Shown: positions 33,033 to 37,842 of the stretch, in pieces | Numbering within the stretch: position 1 is the first letter of the stretch | Layout of the letters: each line of letters opens with the position of its first letter | NCBI GenBank assembly: GCA_014804355.1 | Contig: JAAUZY010000030.1 | Location: 10,800 to 48,641, forward strand | From: Lachnospiraceae bacterium | Lineage (GTDB): Bacteria; Bacillota; Clostridia; Lachnospirales; Lachnospiraceae | Length of the DNA stretch: 37,842 nt | Direction: 5' to 3' | Notes under the pieces: model-generated | The model's input: the letters and a program-made list of their open reading frames with translations, nothing else | Told to the model about the DNA's origin: nothing | The model's database searches: none | Position numbers and translations under genes: made by a program

Positions 33033-35816
33033 ATGAATTGTAAATTAAACCGGATTATCGGTGAAAAAATATCCGGCATGGGACTGGTGGAGTTTAATTT
33101 AAACTTGTTTCTTGCTATGGTTGTTATGGAAAGTATCATCATACTGCCGATTGTATTATTGTTCAGTAATCTGGACAGAATGGCGGCACCCATACTTTTG
33201 ATCATCTTGGGCTGTGGTCTTCTTTTGATATGGAATTTACGATACAGAAAACATAATCTGACAGCGATACTTACGTTGGTTATACTGGATGGTATTGCGA
33301 TTCCGATGATTCTGAGGATCAGCAGCGGTGCATATTGCATAGCAATTATGTGGTTTGTAGCTAGCATGATTATCATCTATTCTGTTTTTGAAAGTTTTAT
33401 GTTTCTGCCGGTTCTTGCGCTGTTTATATTTGAGTATTGTTATCTGTACAGTGACGTTTTTTTTTCTAAAGGAAATGATGTATATCATATTGGTGAGAAC
33501 TTCCACTTTTCAGATTTGGCAATCAGCTTTGTCGGGACTGCGTTTTTCATTATTATGTTGATCTATATTCAGGAGAAATTTTATCTGCATCAGCAGTGGA
33601 AGATCAAGCGCAGCAGCCGTAAGATAGAGCGCGCAGGCGCCGCCAAAAGGCAATTTCTGAAGAACATGTCCTACGAGATAAGAACACCCATGAATTCGAT
33701 TATCAATCTGTCCGAGATCATGCTAAAAGGAGAGCAGGATGATGAGACGAGGAGTAGTATCAATACGATCAGAAGTGCGGCATATGACTTGTTGGCCATC
33801 ATTGACGATGTACTTACATATGCCAGAATCGATGCGGGGGATATGCACCTGATTAAGAGTTCTTACAGTTTTGAGAAACTGATCAAGGGAATTATACGGA
33901 CGATCTCGGAGGAATTACAGAAGAAGAAATTAAATCTGGATATGAAGATAGACGGAAATATTCCGAAGGAGCTTTTGGGCGACAGTGTCACGATCCGTCA
34001 GATATTTCTGTATCTTCTCTTTATCTCCATTGATTTTACGGCGAGTGGAAGAATTGTTCTGGAGGTTAGCTGCGAGAAGGATACAGAGTCGGGAATCGCG
34101 ACTTTCTATTGTATGGTCGCGGATACCGGAAAGGGATTGTCGCAGATAGACATACAGTCGCTTTTCGGCATGTATGAAACTTATGACTCCAGGCAGTCCA
34201 GCAATCTGAAAGGAGTCGGACTCAAGTTTACCATCTGTAAGGAACTGCTTGCCATGATGCAGGGAGATATCAAGGTAGAAAGTATTGAGGGGATCGGATT
34301 ATCCACCACATTCACTTTCAGGCAGGAAATCGTCGATGCATCGCCCATGATTCGTTTGGAGAATGAGAAGAAACCCAGTGTGTTGATTTATGCGGATAAT
34401 GATATCAGCATTGCAAAGTGGCAGGATATCATGGAGACATTCGGAGTCAGACCTGTATACAGCCGCAATTATTACGGGTTCAATCATGCCATTCAGGAGA
34501 AGCATTTCGATTTTATTTTTGTTCCGGATACAGTGTATGAGAACTTGTCCAATATTATTTCACTGTATCGGTGTCAGGAGTATACGTATGTAACTTCGGG
34601 ATATGATGCGGTTTACGGTGATTATGATAAGTGTCGGCTTATATACCGGCCGTTTTCGTGTATTACGGTCTCTATGGTATTGAATAACAGATGGAACAAG
34701 GAGGATTATAAGAAGAGCGCTCTGGAAGAGACCTTTACGGCAAGGAACGCCAGAGTACTCGTTGTGGATGATAATGCGGTAAATCTGAAGGTAGCGGCGG
34801 GTATATTCAGCAAATATGGCATTGATATTGCAGTAGCCACCAGTGGACAGGACGGTATCAGGAAATTGGAGAATGAAAAGTATGATCTGGTACTGATGGA
34901 TATGGTTATGCCGGATCTGGGCGGCGACGAAGTACTTAGACTAATCAGGGCTAAGGACGATCACTATTACAAGGAACTGCCTTTTGTTGCGCTGACTGCG
35001 CAGAACGGTGCGAATGTCAGGGAGGAGATGCTGGAACTCGGATTTCAGGAATATCTTGCCAAGCCGGTTAAGCGAAGATATCTCGAAAAATGTCTGCTGG
35101 AGTTTTTGCCGGAGGGGCTGATCGAACATGTCAAGGCAAAAGACGACAGGGATGGACAAGGTAATAATAAATCTATATCAAAGAACGGAGAAAAGAAACC
35201 GGAGAGTGGGCTGAACAAAGATAAAGGACTTTTAAATATCGGTTTTAACCAGGAGGCTTACGCGGCAATTCTGAATACCTATTATGCGGAAGGCATGAAA
35301 TATCTGGAGCTTCTGCCGAATCTGCTGGAAGTTGGAGATATCCAGCTTTTTACCACAGACGTGCACGGAATCAAAAGCTCCAGTGCCGCCATTGGCGCCA
35401 TGGAAGTGTCCGCGCTATTTAAGGAGCTGGAGTTTGCAGGTAAAGCGGGTGATACCGATACGATCAACAGGCAGTTTGACTCATGTCTGGAAAAATTCAG
35501 AGAGATACTCGGTGAGGTGAAAGAATATCTGATCAGTATCGGAAGCTTCAATGAGGCGGAGACGGAGCAGAATACCGAGGAGAAGGAAGCAGAAGAATTG
35601 ACGACACAGATATTGCAGAATCTCAAGATCGAATTGGACAAAATGAATCTGAAGGTGACGGACAAGCTTGTGCCGGAGATGGCTTCCAGAAATTTCGGGG
35701 CAGATGTTAATGCACGAATGAGGAAATTGAAAGAGGCATATGATATGTTTGATTTCCATCAGGTTAAGGTGATTTTGAATGAGATGGTGCAAAGCGGACG
35801 CACAGATGAAAGTTAA
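33033..35816 (+). CDS. Hybrid sensor kinase with Tyr in place of the phospho-His, and C-terminal HPt domain
   Basis: 927 residues. About six membrane helices (22-180) with no ligand domain seen. In the dimerisation motif NMSYEIRTPMNSI Tyr214 replaces the phospho-accepting His. The ATPase domain keeps DTGKG (364-368) and GVGLKF (from 394), but the N-box (RQIFLYLLFISIDFT, from R322) has Tyr327 and Ile331 instead of Asn. A degenerate receiver (about 448-555) precedes a true receiver with D623 in LMDMVMPDLGG. An HPt domain follows (about 730-830) with H778 in DVHGIKSSSAAIGA. The last 80 residues form a further helical unit (LDKMNLKVTDKLVPEM, DFHQVKVILNEMV) I do not recognise. Starts at ATG 33033 with a weak site. 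Last gene of the cluster. Confidence 0.92.
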   Translation: MNCKLNRIIGEKISGMGLVEFNLNLFLAMVVMESIIILPIVLLFSNLDRMAAPILLIILGCGLLLIWNLRYRKHNLTAILTLVILDGIAIPMILRISSGAYCIAIMWFVASMIIIYSVFESFMFLPVLALFIFEYCYLYSDVFFSKGNDVYHIGENFHFSDLAISFVGTAFFIIMLIYIQEKFYLHQQWKIKRSSRKIERAGAAKRQFLKNMSYEIRTPMNSIINLSEIMLKGEQDDETRSSINTIRSAAYDLLAIIDDVLTYARIDAGDMHLIKSSYSFEKLIKGIIRTISEELQKKKLNLDMKIDGNIPKELLGDSVTIRQIFLYLLFISIDFTASGRIVLEVSCEKDTESGIATFYCMVADTGKGLSQIDIQSLFGMYETYDSRQSSNLKGVGLKFTICKELLAMMQGDIKVESIEGIGLSTTFTFRQEIVDASPMIRLENEKKPSVLIYADNDISIAKWQDIMETFGVRPVYSRNYYGFNHAIQEKHFDFIFVPDTVYENLSNIISLYRCQEYTYVTSGYDAVYGDYDKCRLIYRPFSCITVSMVLNNRWNKEDYKKSALEETFTARNARVLVVDDNAVNLKVAAGIFSKYGIDIAVATSGQDGIRKLENEKYDLVLMDMVMPDLGGDEVLRLIRAKDDHYYKELPFVALTAQNGANVREEMLELGFQEYLAKPVKRRYLEKCLLEFLPEGLIEHVKAKDDRDGQGNNKSISKNGEKKPESGLNKDKGLLNIGFNQEAYAAILNTYYAEGMKYLELLPNLLEVGDIQLFTTDVHGIKSSSAAIGAMEVSALFKELEFAGKAGDTDTINRQFDSCLEKFREILGEVKEYLISIGSFNEAETEQNTEEKEAEELTTQILQNLKIELDKMNLKVTDKLVPEMASRNFGADVNARMRKLKEAYDMFDFHQVKVILNEMVQSGRTDES

Positions 35817-35859
35817 TATCTACGGAGCTGTTACTTTTTAAACATTCTCCAAAGAGGAC

Positions 35860-36035
35860 GCCTAAACAGATAGAAAATTCCCCGTCGGCTCGCTTTCGCT
35901 CCTTTCACAGCGCAACAGACACTAAGCTCGAAAGTTGCGTTGCAACTTTAAACCTCGCTAAGTGCTGGCCGTTTTAATCCGAAGGATTTAAACATGTTCT
36001 AGGGCCTCCTTGGGAATTCTTCTATCTGCTTAGGC
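35860..36035. repeat. Large intergenic palindromic element downstream of the second hybrid kinase
   Basis: The outer arms, about 35860-35882 and 36012-36035, are complementary over about 22 bases with one mismatch and one extra base. Inside are a perfect 8-bp hairpin with loop GTT (35931-35938 with 35942-35949) and an AATCC/GGATT hairpin with loop GAA (35976-35988), plus a CACTAAGC/GCTAAGTG pairing enclosing the first. No coding frame is credible in it. It probably also acts as the 3' end of the kinase transcript, though no T run is present. Confidence 0.55.
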
Positions 36036-36102
36036 TGGTTATTGGCGTGGTACGATAAGCAATATGAATCAGCATGTTGCAGTAAAAGTTGAGAATTAAT
36101 AG

Positions 36103-36131
36103 TTGACAAAGTTGTGTGATTCGTTTAAATT
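36103..36131 (+). promoter_or_regulatory. Predicted tyrS promoter
   Basis: Perfect TTGACA (36103-36108), 17-base spacer, TAAATT (36126-36131). Transcription would start near 36138, just before the T-box leader. Confidence 0.65.
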
Positions 36132-36159
36132 ATATCTAATAACAAATAATAGAAATACA

Positions 36160-36460
36160 GGCGATGATAAGAACAAGTAGTAGATTACGGAACGTACAGA
36201 AAGCAGCCGGTTGATGAGAGGCACACGGGAAGTTTTTTATGAATACATCTTGGAGCTTCATGGCAGAATGGCTGATCCTAGTAGGCCGTGACGGAGAATG
36301 CACGTTATAGCAGAAGAGTATCAGGAGGAGATGATTTGCATAAGAATATATCTCGGAATCGTACTCGTTGAGGCCGGCAATGTGAGTTGTCTGTGAAGAT
36401 AGGTGGTACCACGAGAGTAACCTCGTCCTATGTGTATATATACACAGGACGAGGTTTTTT
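36160..36460 (+). promoter_or_regulatory. Tyrosine T-box riboswitch leader
   Basis: The Stem I region holds the specifier codon TAC (36244-36246, in GAATACATC), which reads tRNA-Tyr. The T-box sequence AGGTGGTACCACGAG lies at 36401-36415 with the TGGT that pairs with the uncharged tRNA end at 36404-36407, consistent with the A discriminator of tRNA-Tyr. The terminator is at 36421-36460. Uncharged tRNA-Tyr would stabilise the antiterminator and turn on the tyrS gene downstream. Confidence 0.93.
36421..36460 (+). terminator. T-box terminator of the tyrS leader
   Basis: Stem of 8 bp (36421-36428 with 36447-36454) extended by 6 bp (36431-36436 with 36441-36446) after a 2-base bulge, loop TATA, followed by TTTTTT (36455-36460). 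The 5' arm CCTCG is shared with the antiterminator of the T-box. Confidence 0.92.
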
Positions 36461-36464
36461 GCGC

Positions 36465-36584
36465 GAATAAGCAGAGCCGGAAGCTATGCGAGACGGGCGT
36501 TATGCTTGCATATAAGCATGTCTCACAGAGCTTCCGGCGAGCAACGCGAACTCGGAATGCGAAGCATTACGAGTCTGCTTATTC
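36465..36584. repeat. Cruciform-like palindromic element between the T-box and tyrS
   Basis: The outer stem is a perfect 11 bp (36465-36475 with 36574-36584). Arm A: a perfect 10 bp (36476-36485 with 36529-36538), then GAGAC/GTCTC and ATGCTT/AAGCAT inside it. Arm B, directly next to the outer stem: 10 bp with one mismatch (36551-36560 with 36564-36573) and the three-base loop GAA. Together they make a three-way junction. The element lies inside the tyrS message, after the terminator, and contains the decamer CGCGAACTCG at 36545-36554. Confidence 0.7.
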
Positions 36585-36628
36585 ATGGAATGAGCCGGAA
36601 TTATGAAAAATGGAAAGGAATGGGAACA

Positions 36629-37842
36629 ATGGGAATTTATGAGGAACTTCAGGCGAGAGGATTACTTGCACAACTTACGGATGCAGATGAGATCAGGGAT
36701 CTGATCAACAGCGGTAAAGCGGTTTTTTATATTGGTTTTGATCCGACTGCGGACAGTCTGCATGTAGGGCATTTCATGGCGCTGTGCCTCATGAAGCGCC
36801 TGCAGGAGGCGGGAAATAAGCCCATAGCCCTGATCGGGGGCGGCACGGCGATGATCGGAGATCCCTCCGGCAGAAGCGATATGAGGACTATGATGACGAA
36901 GGAGACGATCGATCACAACTGCGAATGCTTCAAGAAACAGATGAGCAGATTCATTGACTTTTCGGATGGCAAGGCGCTGATGGTCAACAATGCCGACTGG
37001 CTGTTAAACTTAAATTATGTGGAATTTATCCGCGATATCGGGGCCTGTTTCAGTGTCAATAATATGCTCAGGGCGGAGTGCTATAAACAGAGAATGGAGA
37101 AAGGATTGAGTTTCCTTGAGTTCAACTATATGATCATGCAGAGTTATGATTTCATGGAACTGTATGAGAGATATGGGTGTAACATGCAGTTTGGCGGTGA
37201 CGACCAGTGGAGCAATATGCTGGGCGGCACGGATCTGATTCGCCGGAAGCTTGGCAAGGATGCGTATGCCATGACGATCACGCTGCTTATGAACTCCGAG
37301 GGTAAGAAGATGGGAAAGACCCAGAAAGGTGCGGTATGGCTTGATCCGAATAAGACGACACCTTTTGAGTTCTATCAGTACTGGCGGAACGTAGCGGATG
37401 CGGATGTGCTGAAATGTCTGCGTATGCTGACGTTCCTGCCGTTAGAGCAGATCGATGAGATGGATCAATGGGAAGGAAGCCAGTTGAATAAAGCGAAAAA
37501 AATACTGGCTTATGAACTGACGAATCTCGTTCATGGAGAAGAAGAGGCGAAGAAAGCGGAAGAAGCGGCGAAAGCGCTTTTTGCCGGAGGCGGCAGCTCG
37601 GAAAATATGCCAACAGCGATACTTACGGACGATAAGTTCATAGATGGAAATATCGATATTTTAGGAATTCTTGTCGCAGCGGGCATGGCAGCATCACGAT
37701 CCGAGGCACGCCGTGCCGTGGAGCAGGGCGGAGTTTCCGTAAAGGGAGAAAAAGTAGGGGATATTAAGATGTCCTACACAAAAGAGATGATTGCAACCGA
37801 AGAATTTATTGTAAAAAAAGGAAAAAAGAGTTTCAAGAAAAT
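36629..37842 (+). CDS. tyrS: Tyrosyl-tRNA synthetase, C-terminus cut by the window end
   Basis: 404 codons visible and no stop before the last base; from the usual length only a few residues are missing. It charges tRNA-Tyr. Visible: GFDPTADSLHVGH with the HIGH-type motif HVGH (45-48), GGGTAMIGDPSGRSDMR, FLEFNYMIMQSYDF, GGDDQWSNMLGG, the KMSKS-type loop KMGKT (227-231), and a C-terminal S4 RNA-binding domain (GILVAAGMAASRSEARRAVEQGGVSVKGEKV, from about 350). ATG 36629 has AAAGGA 9 bases upstream. Controlled by the T-box leader at 36160-36460. Confidence 0.96.
   Translation, partial: MGIYEELQARGLLAQLTDADEIRDLINSGKAVFYIGFDPTADSLHVGHFMALCLMKRLQEAGNKPIALIGGGTAMIGDPSGRSDMRTMMTKETIDHNCECFKKQMSRFIDFSDGKALMVNNADWLLNLNYVEFIRDIGACFSVNNMLRAECYKQRMEKGLSFLEFNYMIMQSYDFMELYERYGCNMQFGGDDQWSNMLGGTDLIRRKLGKDAYAMTITLLMNSEGKKMGKTQKGAVWLDPNKTTPFEFYQYWRNVADADVLKCLRMLTFLPLEQIDEMDQWEGSQLNKAKKILAYELTNLVHGEEEAKKAEEAAKALFAGGGSSENMPTAILTDDKFIDGNIDILGILVAAGMAASRSEARRAVEQGGVSVKGEKVGDIKMSYTKEMIATEEFIVKKGKKSFKK

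Noticed and set aside
35817..36628. Possible CRISPR array, IS element or tRNA in the 812-base gap
   Set aside because: The repeats are inverted, not regularly spaced direct repeats; no transposase or target duplication is seen, and no cloverleaf with a TTCGA-type arm fits. The T-box and two palindromic elements explain the gap.
37287..37613. Minus-strand frame of about 108 codons across tyrS
   Set aside because: It is a shadow of the tyrosyl-tRNA synthetase, whose KMGKT and S4 motifs are on the plus strand.

Overview
The window reads as chromosomal DNA of a Gram-positive, low-to-moderate GC member of the Bacillota, most likely a Lachnospiraceae-type Clostridia. The reasons are strong AGGAGG-type ribosome binding sites, a tyrosine T-box leader, the rpsP-khpA-rimM-trmD-rplS-rbgA-rnhB gene order, the large clostridial form of PRPP synthase, and a radical SAM/DUF512-der-plsY-gpsA block. 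Assignment to a genus is not possible from the sequence alone. Nearly all genes are on the + strand; prs and metF are the exceptions. I saw no tRNA, rRNA, CRISPR array, transposase or phage gene.

Layout. (1) 1-417: 3' end of ftsY. (2) 491-5974: a lifestyle block between ftsY and ylxM, with threonine dehydratase, a YitT membrane protein, a membrane-anchored GH25 lysozyme, an AraC regulator, a DUF1905/C39-like fusion and a one-helix small protein. (3) 6048-16863: a long housekeeping run: ylxM-ffh (SRP), rpsP, khpA, rimM, trmD, rplS, signal peptidase, rbgA, second signal peptidase, rnhB, the flagellar-export-related pair ylqG/ylqH, yraN and pgeF. It starts at a promoter whose -35 box lies inside the preceding terminator. 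(4) 17039-20518: an OmpR-type two-component system with a very large sensor. (5) 20645-21838 (-): prs, divergent from DUF512 radical SAM-der-plsY-gpsA (22059-26569). (6) 26703-27560 (-): metF, divergent from a five-gene signalling cluster (27695-35816): MoxR ATPase, VWA protein, REC-HD-GYP regulator and two tandem hybrid sensor kinases. (7) 35817-36628: a gene-free stretch with a large palindromic element, the tyrosine T-box riboswitch and a second cruciform-like element. (8) 36629-end: tyrS, cut by the window edge a few codons before its stop.

The most unusual content is the 27.7-35.8 kb cluster. Its two adjacent hybrid kinases have different defects: the first keeps the phospho-accepting His but has lost its ATP-binding boxes; the second keeps Gly-rich ATP boxes but has Tyr in place of the His, and carries an HPt domain. 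Both lack the N-box Asn. Together with the upstream REC-HD-GYP protein they look like one phosphorelay divided among three proteins, next to a MoxR/VWA pair. The second theme is a set of intergenic palindromes with three-base loops closed by GC-rich stems, sharing the decamer CGCRAACTCG. The third is several compact regulatory arrangements: a promoter inside a terminator, promoters overlapping face to face, and a two-hairpin leader that could sequester a ribosome binding site.
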